This document shows positions 25,405-34,374 of a DNA stretch of 64,000 bases, piece after piece. Each line of letters begins with the position of its first letter. Positions within the stretch are counted from its first letter, which is position 1. Below the pieces are notes generated by a model. That model had not been told where the DNA came from. It was given only the letters and a program-made list of their open reading frames with translations, and ran no database searches. The DNA comes from Treponema saccharophilum DSM 2985. GTDB taxonomy: Bacteria; Spirochaetota; Spirochaetia; Treponematales; Treponemataceae. Position numbers and translations under genes: made by a program. The stretch covers positions 94,797-158,796 of the forward strand of contig NZ_AGRW01000049.1 in NCBI RefSeq assembly GCF_000255555.1. Reading direction: 5' to 3'.

Positions 25405-26316
25405 CTATTTCTTTGCCTCGGGGAGGTTCACGATTCCGCCTGCCGCGGTGAGCGGGACGTACTCGGGAACCTGCCTTCCGTCCCAGCGCTTCGCCTTCTC
25501 AAGCTCAATCTCAAGCTCCTTGAGCTTTATCTCGACGTTGTAGTTCTGCGCGACCTTCTCGTTGTAATACGCGAGGGCGTCAGCCTCGACGCGCTTCGCC
25601 TCCGCGGCTTTCTGCGCCTTCATCAAGTCGGCCTCGGCCGTCTGCTCCGCCGCCTTCTTCGCAGCCTCAGCCTCGGCGACCTGCTTCTGCGCGTTCGTCT
25701 CGGCAAGCTTCAAATCCTGCTCAGCCTGACGGACCTGCTGCGTCCTGTTCATCGTCTCCTTGATGTTCTTGTCGAAGTCGTCGCTCCAGTCCCAGTTGGA
25801 AATCGTCAGCTGCGTCACCTCAATCGGGTATTCGGAAAGGCGGGCGGCAAGGCTTTTCGAGACGTCCGTCGTGATTTTGTCCTGGTTCTCGACAAGCTCG
25901 TAAATCGAATACTTTCCGACAGCCTCCTTCACGCACGAGACGAGGCTCCGCGTTATCGCGTTCTCCAAAATGGCGTCCCCGTACTTCGTGACGACATCCA
26001 TTATCCTGTCGTCGTCGTAGCGGTAGAAGACGGTGACCTGCGAGCCGACCGTCTGCATGTCCTTCGTTATCGCGCCGTCCTTCCCCACCGAGAAATTCGC
26101 GTTCATCCCCTTGGGGACAATAGAATACTTCTGGATGCGGGAGATGAACGGAACGTGGAAGTGCATTCCCGGCTCGAGGACGCCGCTCGAAACCTCGCCG
26201 AGCGTGACCATTACGCCGCGCTCGTTCGGCTCGACGACATCATACGCCGAGATTCCGACGGCGAGGACAAAAAGCGCGATTGCGCCCGCGAAAACAGATT
26301 TTCCTATCTTTTTCAT
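25405..26316 (-). CDS. SPFH/prohibitin-family membrane protein
   Basis: A 303-residue HflC/prohibitin-like scaffold protein. It has one N-terminal membrane segment (about 8-25, after MKKIGK), the SPFH domain (VVEPNERGVMVTLGEV, EPGMHFHVPF, then VTVFYRYDDDRIMDV), and a long Ala/Glu/Lys coiled coil at about 190-280. Such proteins form large rings in the membrane and modulate proteases or stress responses. Two ATGs are adjacent; AAGGAG is three bases from the first and six from the second, so I take the second at 26316. No hflK partner is beside it. It lies at the downstream end of a run of envelope genes on the same strand. Confidence 0.9.
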   Translation of the reverse strand: MKKIGKSVFAGAIALFVLAVGISAYDVVEPNERGVMVTLGEVSSGVLEPGMHFHVPFISRIQKYSIVPKGMNANFSVGKDGAITKDMQTVGSQVTVFYRYDDDRIMDVVTKYGDAILENAITRSLVSCVKEAVGKYSIYELVENQDKITTDVSKSLAARLSEYPIEVTQLTISNWDWSDDFDKNIKETMNRTQQVRQAEQDLKLAETNAQKQVAEAEAAKKAAEQTAEADLMKAQKAAEAKRVEADALAYYNEKVAQNYNVEIKLKELEIELEKAKRWDGRQVPEYVPLTAAGGIVNLPEAKK

Positions 26317-26381
26317 CATATGCTCCTTTTTTTTTATAAATACGCCAAACCGACCTCGCGGATGGCGGAAACAGCATGCCC

Positions 26382-27230
26382 CTACTGCCCGAGGAACTCC
26401 TTTATACGAGCAATCGCGCCCTCGCAGACGCGCCGCCCCTCGTCGTACACGCGCTTGAGCTCGGCGGGATTCTTCTCCGTGTGCGAAATCCCGAGCGGCT
26501 CGCGTGGGCACACGACGAACGCGTTCCCCCGCTCAGCCTGGGAGAACGCGTACCTCGTCTCCTCGTTGTACACTACATGGCGGTTTCTCACAGCCTCGAC
26601 GAGGTTCGGATAGACGCCGTAGCGCAGCTTTATGAGCGGGAGGAGCGGGTTCGGCTTCTTGACGAAACCGGCGGGCTGCGTGAGAACGACGAGGTTCTTC
26701 CCGAAGCCGAGCGACTCGGACAGCCGCAGTGGGATGGAGTCGGCGATTCCCCCGTCAAGGTACTTCTCGCCGTCGAAACGGACGATTTTCTGTGCGATAG
26801 GCATCGCGGCGGACGCGCGCATGAACTCGATGCAGCGGTCGTCGCACTCGTCGAATCGCCTGTGCTCCGCCTTTCCCGTGCGGATGTTCGTCGCGACGAT
26901 GTGGAATTCGACGGGGCTTTTTCTGAACGCCTCGTAGTCGAACGGATCGAGCCTCTCCGGAATCGTATGATAGCCGAATTCCGCGTTGAACATGTTCCCG
27001 GTCGTCAGCCATGAATGGACGGAGCAGAACCGCCTGTCCCCCGCATACTCCATGTTGTACCGTATCGCCCGCCCCGCCTGGTTCGACTTGAAGTTGCACC
27101 CGAAACACGCGCCGGCGGAAACCGTGACCATGCCGTCGAATCTCACCCCGCCCTCCATCAGGACATCGAGGACGCCGCAGGTGAACATTGCGCGGAGCGC
27201 GCCACCCTCAAGAACAAGCCCGTTTCTCAC
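26382..27230 (-). CDS. patatin-like phospholipase
   Basis: This is a YjjU-type patatin, a Ser-Asp dyad lipid acyl hydrolase. The 282-residue protein has the oxyanion loop LEGGALRAMF, the nucleophile Ser in TVSAGACFG and the Asp in DGGIADSIPL. The first Gly of GxSxG is a Thr here, which is unusual. An upstream GTG at 27245 would put AGGAGG inside codons 2-3. The GTG at 27230, six bases after that AGGAGG, is the better start (MRNGLVLEGG). The protein has no signal peptide, so it would act on the inner membrane or be cytosolic. It follows the barrel gene after 21 bases and is probably in the same operon. Confidence 0.9.
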   Translation of the reverse strand: MRNGLVLEGGALRAMFTCGVLDVLMEGGVRFDGMVTVSAGACFGCNFKSNQAGRAIRYNMEYAGDRRFCSVHSWLTTGNMFNAEFGYHTIPERLDPFDYEAFRKSPVEFHIVATNIRTGKAEHRRFDECDDRCIEFMRASAAMPIAQKIVRFDGEKYLDGGIADSIPLRLSESLGFGKNLVVLTQPAGFVKKPNPLLPLIKLRYGVYPNLVEAVRNRHVVYNEETRYAFSQAERGNAFVVCPREPLGISHTEKNPAELKRVYDEGRRVCEGAIARIKEFLGQ

Positions 27231-27251
27231 AAAAAACCTCCTCACTCTCCA

Positions 27252-28154
27252 TCAAAAATACAGCTTCGCGCCGACCAGAGCGCCGTTCCATTTGTCGGAA
27301 CGCTTGTCAGTCTCGTAGTTGTACACGCTCATATAACGCCACCCGCAGAACACCTCGACACGCCCGAGGAGGATTCCGGCGTTGAGGTTGGACTCGAACA
27401 CGCCGACGTTCTTGTCGAAGTGGCTCCAGACTGGGCGCCACTGTATCGCGACGGGGCGGAACGGATACGAGCGGATGTCGTAGCCGAACGAGATTCCGCT
27501 TCTTATCTCCTCGGCGATATTGTTCCCGTACCAGTGCGACCACTGCACGACGAGCGAGCAAGAAAGCGGGTTCGTCGAGAACAGGAAGAACTGCCCGCCG
27601 AGCTTCACGTTCCCCTGATAATCGTCGCGCGCATTCCTGAGCGAGTTCGAGTAGAGCGTGTTCTCGAAGTAGGGCCCGATGAAGAGCGCCTGCCCCTCGA
27701 ACGAGCATTCCTGACCGTAGCCGAGCGTCCGCATGTAGAAAGCAGACGTGCCGCACGAGAAGCGGTAGAAACGCGGCTTCGCGCCGACGCTTTTTTCCCC
27801 GTCGCCGTCGCCGGAAGACTCGAAAAGCGCCGGGTACGTCACGTACTTCACGCCGTCCTCCATGTAGGGATAGTCGTAGAACCTGACCGAGACGTTCGCC
27901 GCGAGCCAGAGGTACCCGATTGCCTCGAAGATAATCTCGAACAGCGCCTGGCTGAACGACGACGACTCCGACGAAGACGAGGACGAGCTTTTGTTTTTCG
28001 ACGAGGACGACGTGTTAGAGTCCGTCGCCGGGACGTCCTCCACGGTCTCCTCCTCTATTACGTCATCCACCGCGGCAGAGAACGAGCCTGCATACCCGCC
28101 GAAAACGAAAACTGCCATCATGACGGACGCGATAATTCTCCTGAAAAACGGCAT
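27252..28154 (-). CDS. putative outer-membrane barrel protein
   Basis: I do not recognise the family. The 300-residue product has an export signal (cut near SFSAAVDD), an acidic stretch, a Ser-rich tract of about 30 residues (47-76), and then about 200 residues of alternating strands with many Tyr, Phe and Trp, ending in AKLYF, a typical barrel C-terminus with terminal Phe. GGGAGG lies four bases before the ATG. It sits 15 bases after the lipid kinase and 21 bases before the patatin gene, so the three look like one operon linked to membrane lipids. The Ser-rich tract is probably a flexible spacer. Confidence 0.75.
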   Translation of the reverse strand: MPFFRRIIASVMMAVFVFGGYAGSFSAAVDDVIEEETVEDVPATDSNTSSSSKNKSSSSSSSESSSFSQALFEIIFEAIGYLWLAANVSVRFYDYPYMEDGVKYVTYPALFESSGDGDGEKSVGAKPRFYRFSCGTSAFYMRTLGYGQECSFEGQALFIGPYFENTLYSNSLRNARDDYQGNVKLGGQFFLFSTNPLSCSLVVQWSHWYGNNIAEEIRSGISFGYDIRSYPFRPVAIQWRPVWSHFDKNVGVFESNLNAGILLGRVEVFCGWRYMSVYNYETDKRSDKWNGALVGAKLYF

Positions 28155-28169
28155 ACAACCTCCCGCAAT

Positions 28170-29111
28170 TCAAATAAGGACGCGGACGGCGCCCTTTATA
28201 ACAGTATAACGGACGTTCCGCACAAATCCGAACGACTCGCCGTCCGTCGCGACGATTGCGGGGGTCGACGACACAAGCCTCATCGACTCGAAATCGCGGA
28301 GGTAGAACGATTTGAAAATGCGCTGCTTCCCGAGAAGGAGGACGGGAAACATGAAGAACGTGAGGAATTTCGGGACGCCGGAGACGAGGCAAACGGAAAG
28401 CTTCCCGTCATCCCCGCGCGCATCGGGCGCCATCGGGACGCCGCCGCCCTCCGCACGGAAATTCATCGCCGCGCAGAATATGACGCGCCGGAATTCAATC
28501 GGGTCGCCGCCGTCGAACGAGACGGATACGTCGTGCGTCTTCAGGGAGAAGAGCGATTTTATCGTCAAAAGCGCGTAGCTCAGCTTTCCCATGCGGAGCC
28601 TGTTCAGGACGACCTTTATCTTCGACTTGTTTATGGAAGTCCCGACAAGCGCGTCTAGCCCGAACCCCGCGCTTATCCCGAACAGCCGCCGCGGGAACCT
28701 CGCGCCCGGGTCGTCCGACTCCACGACGCCGAGGTCAATCCGCCGAGAACCGTCGGACGACAGCACGATGTCGAGCGCCTTCCGCGGGTTGTGCCTCGGA
28801 AGCCCGAGCCCGCGTGAAAAATCGTTGCCGCTTCCCGTCGGAATCAGCCCGAGCCTGAACCGGAACAGTTTGTCCTGCGGGATTCCGTTCAGGACTTCGT
28901 TTATCGTTCCGTCGCCGCCGAGGATGACGAGATTGACGTCGCCGTCGCCCTCGCCCGCTATCCTCGCCGCAATCTTGGAGGCGTGTCCGGGGCGCTGGGG
29001 AACGTGGGTGACGTATTCGACACCGCGCTCCTTGAGCATCGCCCGTATTTTGTTCCATTGCACGAAAGCCTTCCCGCTTCCGCCGTGAATATTTACGATG
29101 AAATGGTACAT
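28170..29111 (-). CDS. YegS/DagK-family lipid kinase
   Basis: This enzyme should phosphorylate diacylglycerol or a related lipid with ATP, recycling lipid to phosphatidic acid. The 313-residue protein has the start FIVNIHGGSGKA, the nucleotide loop LVILGGDGTINEVLNG and IPTGSGNDFSRGLG, and the C-terminal beta-sandwich with VATDGE. The ATG at 29111 is seven bases after TACAAT with no ribosome-binding site; the 107-codon upstream extension overlaps thiE in another frame and is rejected. Its promoter lies in the 28 bases after the thiE stop. Downstream come the barrel and patatin genes. Confidence 0.93.
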   Translation of the reverse strand: MYHFIVNIHGGSGKAFVQWNKIRAMLKERGVEYVTHVPQRPGHASKIAARIAGEGDGDVNLVILGGDGTINEVLNGIPQDKLFRFRLGLIPTGSGNDFSRGLGLPRHNPRKALDIVLSSDGSRRIDLGVVESDDPGARFPRRLFGISAGFGLDALVGTSINKSKIKVVLNRLRMGKLSYALLTIKSLFSLKTHDVSVSFDGGDPIEFRRVIFCAAMNFRAEGGGVPMAPDARGDDGKLSVCLVSGVPKFLTFFMFPVLLLGKQRIFKSFYLRDFESMRLVSSTPAIVATDGESFGFVRNVRYTVIKGAVRVLI

Positions 29112-29139
29112 GCGTCGAATTGTAGCACAAAAAGCAGCT

Positions 29140-29853
29140 TCAGGAAGAGCATCCGCACGCGCGCCATGCGGAGACGAGCGCGGACGCGGCTGAGAACGGA
29201 TTCTCCGCGCCAGCAACGGCGGAGATGACGAAGAACCCGGCGACGCCCGTGGAGCGCAGCGCGGGAATGTCGTCCACCGTGACGCCGCCGCCGACGACGA
29301 CGGGAACGCGGGAGATGCGCGCGAGCTCCGAAAGCTCCCCCATGTTCCGCGTGTGGAAATTCCCCGACAAGTCAAGCCCCGCGTCCGCCTTCGACTGCGT
29401 TTTGTGGAGGGGACCCGCGCCGAAGTAGTCAATCATCCCGTACTCGTCCGCGGAAAGCCCCCGCGCATATTCGAGCAGGTCGAACGTCCGCGCGGAAAGC
29501 CCCACGACGGCGTCTTCCCCGAGATATTTCCGGCACACGGAAACGGGAATGTCCTTCTGCCCCACGTGGATTCCGTCGACCTTGATTCCCTCCTCGCGCG
29601 CAGCAAGCACGATGTCGAGCCTGTCGTCCACGAGGAGCGAGACGGAATCCGACTTGCCGAGCTGCCCGATGGCAATCGCGGACTCGCGGCAAATCCCTAT
29701 CAGCTCGCGCGCGGATGCGGTTTTCGAGCGAATCTGCACGGCGGTGAACCCCGCGCGCACCGCATCGGAAACGACATCGCGGACAGGACGGCCGAGCGTG
29801 TTCTCCGGCCCGACGACGAGATAAGCGGACACATCGACCCGATTCTTCCCCAT
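29140..29853 (-). CDS. thiE: thiamine-phosphate synthase
   Basis: ThiE joins the pyrimidine and thiazole phosphates to make thiamine phosphate. The 237-residue protein has the TIM-barrel motifs QIRSKTASARELI, LVDDRLDIVLA, GIHVGQKDIPV, VGLSART, YFGAGPLHKTQSK and the phosphate loop VVVGGGVT. The ATG at 29853 follows GGAGG by seven bases; a longer ORF upstream has no support. It is divergent from thiD-thiC, and the shared 356-base region carries a TPP riboswitch on the plus strand only, so thiE regulation is not explained by that element. The pathway's thiazole genes are not in the window. Confidence 0.94.
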   Translation of the reverse strand: MGKNRVDVSAYLVVGPENTLGRPVRDVVSDAVRAGFTAVQIRSKTASARELIGICRESAIAIGQLGKSDSVSLLVDDRLDIVLAAREEGIKVDGIHVGQKDIPVSVCRKYLGEDAVVGLSARTFDLLEYARGLSADEYGMIDYFGAGPLHKTQSKADAGLDLSGNFHTRNMGELSELARISRVPVVVGGGVTVDDIPALRSTGVAGFFVISAVAGAENPFSAASALVSAWRACGCSS

Positions 29854-29972
29854 AAAAAAACCTCCGCAGATGACTGGAAAATCCGGAAAACAGGATTCCG
29901 GAACGGATGCAATTATAGGGAAATCGCGTTCCCGCAAAAAGCACCGGCGGAAAAAATACCGCCGCAGACCTC

Positions 29973-30002
29973 TTGACCGCGTAACAGCCGCTCGGGTAAT
30001 CT
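29973..30002 (+). promoter_or_regulatory. thiDC promoter
   Basis: TTGACC (29973-29978), 18 bases, TAATCT (29997-30002) would start transcription just before the riboswitch. The -10 is weak. Confidence 0.45.
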
Positions 30003-30035
30003 GTTCCGCAAGAAAAAGCCGGGCAACCGGCACAC

Positions 30036-30124
30036 GAACGGGGAGCTGGAGAGGAATCCGGCTGAGAGGAACCGTATGCGGTTCGACCCGAGAACCTGAT
30101 TTGGGCAATTCCAACGGAGGGACA
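30036..30124 (+). ncRNA. TPP (thi-box) riboswitch
   Basis: The conserved blocks are in order: GGGGAGC (30040-30046), GCTGAGAGGA (30061-30070), ACCC-GAGAACCTGAT (ending 30100), TTGGGCAATTCCAACGGAGGGA (30101-30122, split here by its own P4/P5 pairing). This is the thiamine pyrophosphate aptamer. It precedes thiD-thiC and is followed within about 10 bases by a terminator hairpin, so the switch should act by ending transcription when TPP is plentiful. Confidence 0.95.
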
Positions 30125-30134
30125 AAACGGAGAG

Positions 30135-30172
30135 AATCCGCGCGAACCTGACGGCGATGCGCGGATTTTTTT
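30135..30172 (+). terminator. riboswitch-controlled terminator
   Basis: AATCCGCGC (30135-30143) pairs with GCGCGGATT (30159-30167) and a T-run follows. It sits between the TPP aptamer and thiD, the expected place for the expression platform. Confidence 0.85.
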
Positions 30173-30209
30173 GTTTTCCCGCTGCCCGAACCAACAAGGA
30201 GGCCCGTAA

Positions 30210-31040
30210 TTGAGAACGGCACTCACAATCGCAGGCTCCGACCCGAGCGGGGGCGCGGGCATACAGGCGGACATCAAGACGATGGCGGCGAACGGGATAT
30301 ACGCGATGGGCGCCATCACCGCCCTCACCGCGCAGAACACGACGGGAGTCTACGGCATCATGGAAGTCCCGCCCGAATTCCTTTCCGCGCAAATAGAGAC
30401 CGCCGCGACGGACATTCCTCCCGACGCCGTGAAAATCGGGATGATTCCCTCGCGGAAGCACGCCGAAGCCGTTGCCGGCTGCGCCGCCCGCCTTTCCCTC
30501 GCGAACATCGTCACCGACCCGGTCATCATCTCGACGAGCGGCGCGAGCCTGATTCCTGACGGCGACGTCGGGGCGCTCGCGGACGCGCTCTTCCCCCTCT
30601 CAACGATAATCACGCCGAACATCCCCGAGGCGGAGCGGCTTTCCGGATTCGGGGCAGGAACAATCGGAACGAAGGCGCGCGTCGAAAAAGCAGCAGAGCT
30701 TCTCCAAAAAAGATACGGATGCGCCGTCCTCGTCAAAGGCGGGCACGCGCGCGCAAGCGCCGACGATTTCCTCATCACGAAGGACGGGAACGGAACATGG
30801 ATTTCGGGGCAGAGGATAGAAAACCCGAACACGCACGGAACGGGATGCACGCTTTCGAGCGCGATATGCGCGTTCCTCGCGAAGGGGATGGAGCTTGAGC
30901 GGAGCGTCGTCCTCGCGAAAGAATACGTCACGGGCGCGATATCGTCGATGATGAGGCTCGGGAACGGAAGGGGACCGCTCAACCATCTTTGGAAAAACGA
31001 ATTCAGTCCGGGAACGCCTGTTTCCGGGATGAGCCAATAA
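30210..31040 (+). CDS. thiD: hydroxymethylpyrimidine kinase / phosphomethylpyrimidine kinase
   Basis: ThiD phosphorylates hydroxymethylpyrimidine twice for thiamine synthesis. The 276-residue protein has the ribokinase-fold signatures [47 protein letters not shown] and the anion hole [13 protein letters not shown]. The start codon is TTG, set by AGGAGG seven bases before; no ATG is in range. It follows the TPP riboswitch and its terminator and precedes thiC by 19 bases, so both are controlled by thiamine pyrophosphate. Confidence 0.95.
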   Translation: MRTALTIAGSDPSGGAGIQADIKTMAANGIYAMGAITALTAQNTTGVYGIMEVPPEFLSAQIETAATDIPPDAVKIGMIPSRKHAEAVAGCAARLSLANIVTDPVIISTSGASLIPDGDVGALADALFPLSTIITPNIPEAERLSGFGAGTIGTKARVEKAAELLQKRYGCAVLVKGGHARASADDFLITKDGNGTWISGQRIENPNTHGTGCTLSSAICAFLAKGMELERSVVLAKEYVTGAISSMMRLGNGRGPLNHLWKNEFSPGTPVSGMSQ

Positions 31041-31059
31041 AAAAAAAGAAGAGGAAAAA

Positions 31060-32388
31060 ATGGAGACCAGTAAAAAAACTGAAGCCTACACGACGCAGAT
31101 GGACGCGGCGCGGAAGGGAATCGTGACGAAGGAGATGGAGATTGTCGCGCGCAAGGAGCGGCGGACGGCGGAGGAGATACGCGCGCTCGTCGCGGAAGGG
31201 AAAGCCGCCATTCCCGCGAACAAGGCGCACAAATCGCTGTCGCCCGAGGGAATCGGATCGATGCTGAGGACGAAGATAAACGTGAACCTCGGCGTCTCGC
31301 GCGACTGCACGGACTACGCGGTCGAGATGAAGAAAGTGGAGAGCGCGGTGTCGATGGGAGCCGAGGCGATAATGGACTTGTCGAGCCACGGCGACACGCA
31401 GCCGTTCAGGAGGAAGCTCTGCGCGGAATGCAGCGCGATGGTCGGGACAGTTCCCGTCTACGATTCCGTCATCCACCACAAGCGCGACCTCGCGACGCTG
31501 ACGGCGGATGATTTCGTCGATGTGGTGCGGATTCACGCGGAGGACGGCGTCGATTTCATCACAATCCATTCGGGGATAACGCGGAAGACAATCGAGCAGA
31601 TAAAGAGCGGGAAGAGGAAGATGAACATCGTAAGCCGCGGCGGGAGCCTCGTCTTCGCGTGGATGGTCATGACGGGAAACGAGAACCCGTTCTACGAGCG
31701 GTTCGACGACATCCTCGACATCTGCGAGAAGCACGACGTGACGGTCTCGCTCGGGGACGCGTGCCGCCCGGGATGTCTTGCGGACGCGACGGACGCGTGC
31801 CAGATTGAGGAGCTCGTCAGGCTCGGCGAACTTACCGAGCGCGCGTGGAAGCACAACGTCCAGGTCATGGTCGAAGGTCCGGGGCACGTGCCGCTCGACC
31901 AGATTGCGGCGAACATGAAAGTACAGCAGACGATATGCCACGGCGCGCCGTTCTACGTTCTCGGGCCGCTCGTCACGGACATTGCGCCCGGATACGACCA
32001 CATAACGGCGGCGATCGGCGGCGCCGTGGCGGCGGCGGCGGGCGCGGCGTTCCTCTGCTACGTCACGCCGGCGGAGCATCTCGCGCTCCCGAACGTCGAC
32101 GACGTGAAGAACGGGATAATCTCGTCAAAAATCGCGGCGCACGCAGCGGACATCGCGAAGGGAATTCCCGGCGCGCGGGAGGCTGACGACAGGATGGCCG
32201 ACGCCAGAAGAAAGCTCGACTGGGAAGCGCAGTTTGCGTGCGCCCTTGACGGGGAAACGGCGCGGATGATACGCGACAGCAGGAAGCCGGAGGACGACCA
32301 CAGCGAGGCGTGCTCGATGTGCGGCAAATTCTGCGCGGTGCGCTCCATGAACAAAGCGCTGAGCGGGGAATATATCGACATTCTGTGA
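31060..32388 (+). CDS. thiC: phosphomethylpyrimidine synthase
   Basis: ThiC is a radical SAM enzyme that rearranges aminoimidazole ribotide to the thiamine pyrimidine. The 442-residue protein is the short form without the long N-terminal domain. It carries the substrate motifs [39 protein letters not shown] and [15 protein letters not shown], and the C-terminal iron-sulfur cluster site CSMCGKFC. The ATG is preceded by AGAGGAAAAA. It is the last gene after thiD; a short gap separates it from the converging GGDEF gene, where no clear terminator is seen. Confidence 0.96.
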   Translation: METSKKTEAYTTQMDAARKGIVTKEMEIVARKERRTAEEIRALVAEGKAAIPANKAHKSLSPEGIGSMLRTKINVNLGVSRDCTDYAVEMKKVESAVSMGAEAIMDLSSHGDTQPFRRKLCAECSAMVGTVPVYDSVIHHKRDLATLTADDFVDVVRIHAEDGVDFITIHSGITRKTIEQIKSGKRKMNIVSRGGSLVFAWMVMTGNENPFYERFDDILDICEKHDVTVSLGDACRPGCLADATDACQIEELVRLGELTERAWKHNVQVMVEGPGHVPLDQIAANMKVQQTICHGAPFYVLGPLVTDIAPGYDHITAAIGGAVAAAAGAAFLCYVTPAEHLALPNVDDVKNGIISSKIAAHAADIAKGIPGAREADDRMADARRKLDWEAQFACALDGETARMIRDSRKPEDDHSEACSMCGKFCAVRSMNKALSGEYIDIL

Positions 32389-32414
32389 TTCATCCGGCGC
32401 ACTGCCGAAAAAAA

Positions 32415-33443
32415 TCACGACACGATGCAGTTCTTGCCGTCGCATTTTCCGGCGGCAATCTTCTCCTCCTCGGAGGCGACGAGCGCCTCGAAATTCCCGA
32501 GGGAATCGCAGACCTCAATTCCTGCCGTCGCGGTAATCCGGACGATGTTGCCCTCGACATCGACGCCGACGCTGTAGAAACTGTCGCATATCTCCTCGAC
32601 AATCGAGCGCGCCTTCTCCTCGCTGATATCGGGCATTATCAGGAGGAATTCCTCGCCCGACCAGCGCACCGCAAAGAAGTCGCTCGGTATGTGCTCGAGG
32701 ATGCACGCGCCGAACGCGCGCAGCACCATGTCGCCCGCGGAATGGCCGTAGATGTCGTTCACGTTGCAGAAGTCGTTTATGTCGATGACCGCGACGGCAT
32801 ATGTTCCCGAGCCCACGTGGTTTATGCGGCTCACGACGCGCATTATGAACTGCCTGTTGAGAAGGCCGGTAAGCTGGTCGTGGTTCGAATTGAAGACGAA
32901 TTTCATCTTCGCGCTGTCCATCTCTATCGCGTAGATGTTCGACAGCAGGAAAAGCAGCAGAAGCGTAATCGAGAGGTTTATCGAAGAAACGACGAACTCG
33001 TATTTGGAAACGATTTCATCATACGCATCAAAAAGAACGACGCCCTTCAAGCGCAGGAAAAAAGTCAGCATTGCGACGAAGATTCCGATGAACTGGTAGG
33101 CGGCTTTGTACTTTCTCTCGAACGGAAGAAGGAAGGAAATCATCGGAATCATCCCTATCGTGAAAAAAACGTAGCAGAGCCGTCCCCGTATGAAAATCTC
33201 GCTGAGCAATGAGAAAATCAGAATCTCGAAATAAGACGCGCAGATAATCTTCGTGCTGTTTTTGTTGAACAAAAAAAGTATGAAAATGTAGAAAATGGCG
33301 CTGACGAAGTTGAGGCTGGCAAGCGGATAAAGCCGCATCCCCAAAAACATCACGACATTGGAGAAATGAATAGCGAGGCATATCAACAAGAAAATAAAAG
33401 TCTTTCTTACGGTGAGAAAGTCAAACAGTTTCTGTTTAGTCAT
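32415..33443 (-). CDS. membrane GGDEF diguanylate cyclase
   Basis: The C-terminal GGDEF domain should make cyclic di-GMP. The 342-residue protein has an N-terminal block of about six hydrophobic helices (residues about 10-175) with no recognised sensor fold, then the cyclase domain with FNSNHDQLTGLLNRQF, VIDINDFCNVNDIYGHSAGD and the signature SGEEF in place of GGDEF. The metal and catalytic residues are kept, so it may be active; the first Gly to Ser change is seen in some active enzymes. TAGACT ends six bases before the ATG with TTGAAA 17 bases further up, and there is no ribosome-binding site. Confidence 0.92.
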   Translation of the reverse strand: MTKQKLFDFLTVRKTFIFLLICLAIHFSNVVMFLGMRLYPLASLNFVSAIFYIFILFLFNKNSTKIICASYFEILIFSLLSEIFIRGRLCYVFFTIGMIPMISFLLPFERKYKAAYQFIGIFVAMLTFFLRLKGVVLFDAYDEIVSKYEFVVSSINLSITLLLLFLLSNIYAIEMDSAKMKFVFNSNHDQLTGLLNRQFIMRVVSRINHVGSGTYAVAVIDINDFCNVNDIYGHSAGDMVLRAFGACILEHIPSDFFAVRWSGEEFLLIMPDISEEKARSIVEEICDSFYSVGVDVEGNIVRITATAGIEVCDSLGNFEALVASEEEKIAAGKCDGKNCIVS

Positions 33444-33449
33444 TCATTC

Positions 33450-33478
33450 AGTCTAAATAAATATTTTTCGACTTTCAA
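33450..33478 (-). promoter_or_regulatory. promoter abutting the GGDEF gene start
   Basis: On the minus strand TTGAAA (33478-33473), 17 bases, TAGACT (33455-33450), then six bases to the ATG at 33443. Confidence 0.5.
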
Positions 33479-33576
33479 GATATATTTTACGGTTGAATGC
33501 AAAATTCAGCATCAACAATGTCAAAAAGTCGTCTGTAATATCCAAGAAATCAAGAAAAATGCAGTTTGGCTCTCAA

Positions 33577-34365
33577 TCACCTGCCGTTCCGCCATTTTCG
33601 CGAAAACCGGCACGACGGGAAATTCGAGCAGCCGAGGAACAGCCCCGCCTTCCCGCGGACGAGGACGACCTTCCCGCCGCATTCCGGGCATCTTCCGTAA
33701 TCGGTCTCGCCCCGGACGGATGAGCGCGCGACGGAGCGCAGGTGCCTTCTCCGCGCGAGCGGGGAGCGGTACATGACGCGGGAAAGCTCCCCGCAAAGCC
33801 GCCCGACATCGCCCCGCGAAAGAACACGGGGGCGGCGTGACGCGACGAACGACGCGACGGACGGGAACGGGACGACGGACACGCCCGACGCGCGAAGCGA
33901 CGAGGCGAGCCTTTCCGAGAGCGCGCATTCCGGAGACAGCGCCACGAGCGGGACGAACAATTCCTTTTTGAGCGCAAGCACGAGCGACAGCGCCGAAACG
34001 TGCGACGAATTCTGCATCACCGGGTTTCTTATCTCAATCGCCCGCCCGCCGAGCGTCTTGCGCCACGTTTTTCCGGACGCGTCCCCGTCGAGGATTCCCG
34101 CGTAATTCTTCGTCTCGATTACGAAAACACCGTATTCGGAAATGACGACGTGGTCAATCTGCGCCGAGCCGGTCCGCGACGGAACGATGACGTCGTTCAT
34201 GACGACGAATTTTTCCGGAAGCGCAGAGAGGATTCTTGCGACCGCGCGCTCCCCCTCCTCGCCCCTTAAAAGAACGGCGCGCGCGTTCCCGCGGACCAAG
34301 AGGAGAATCGCGGCGGCAGTGGCGGAAAGGACGGCGGCAAAAACCGCGAAAAGGACGGGCAGCAC
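33577..34365 (-). CDS. NERD-domain protein with zinc ribbon
   Basis: The 262-residue protein has an N-terminal hydrophobic segment (3-24), a NERD nuclease-related domain (QIDHVVISEYGVFVIETKNYAG, cited here as two halves: QIDHVVISEYG and VFVIETKNYAG) with the Asp/Glu-x-Lys core of the PD-(D/E)XK fold, and a C-terminal topoisomerase-type zinc ribbon (CPECGGK, then CSNFPSC). It is probably a membrane-attached DNA-processing protein of unknown target. The start codon is GTG with AGGA seven bases upstream. It follows the pyrophosphatase gene after nine bases and should be co-transcribed with it. Confidence 0.85.
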   Translation of the reverse strand: MLPVLFAVFAAVLSATAAAILLLVRGNARAVLLRGEEGERAVARILSALPEKFVVMNDVIVPSRTGSAQIDHVVISEYGVFVIETKNYAGILDGDASGKTWRKTLGGRAIEIRNPVMQNSSHVSALSLVLALKKELFVPLVALSPECALSERLASSLRASGVSVVPFPSVASFVASRRPRVLSRGDVGRLCGELSRVMYRSPLARRRHLRSVARSSVRGETDYGRCPECGGKVVLVRGKAGLFLGCSNFPSCRFSRKWRNGR

Positions 34366-34374
34366 CGGAAAATC

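Noticed and set aside
27231..27245. GTG start five codons upstream in the patatin gene
   Set aside because: The AGGAGG needed for initiation would be inside codons 2 and 3.
27015..28658. 547-codon open frame on the plus strand
   Set aside because: It crosses the opposite strand of the patatin, barrel and kinase genes; composition is typical of a GC-rich antisense frame.
30061..30100. tRNA-like sequence with GGTTCGA
   Set aside because: It belongs to the TPP riboswitch; no acceptor stem or anticodon arm can be formed around it.
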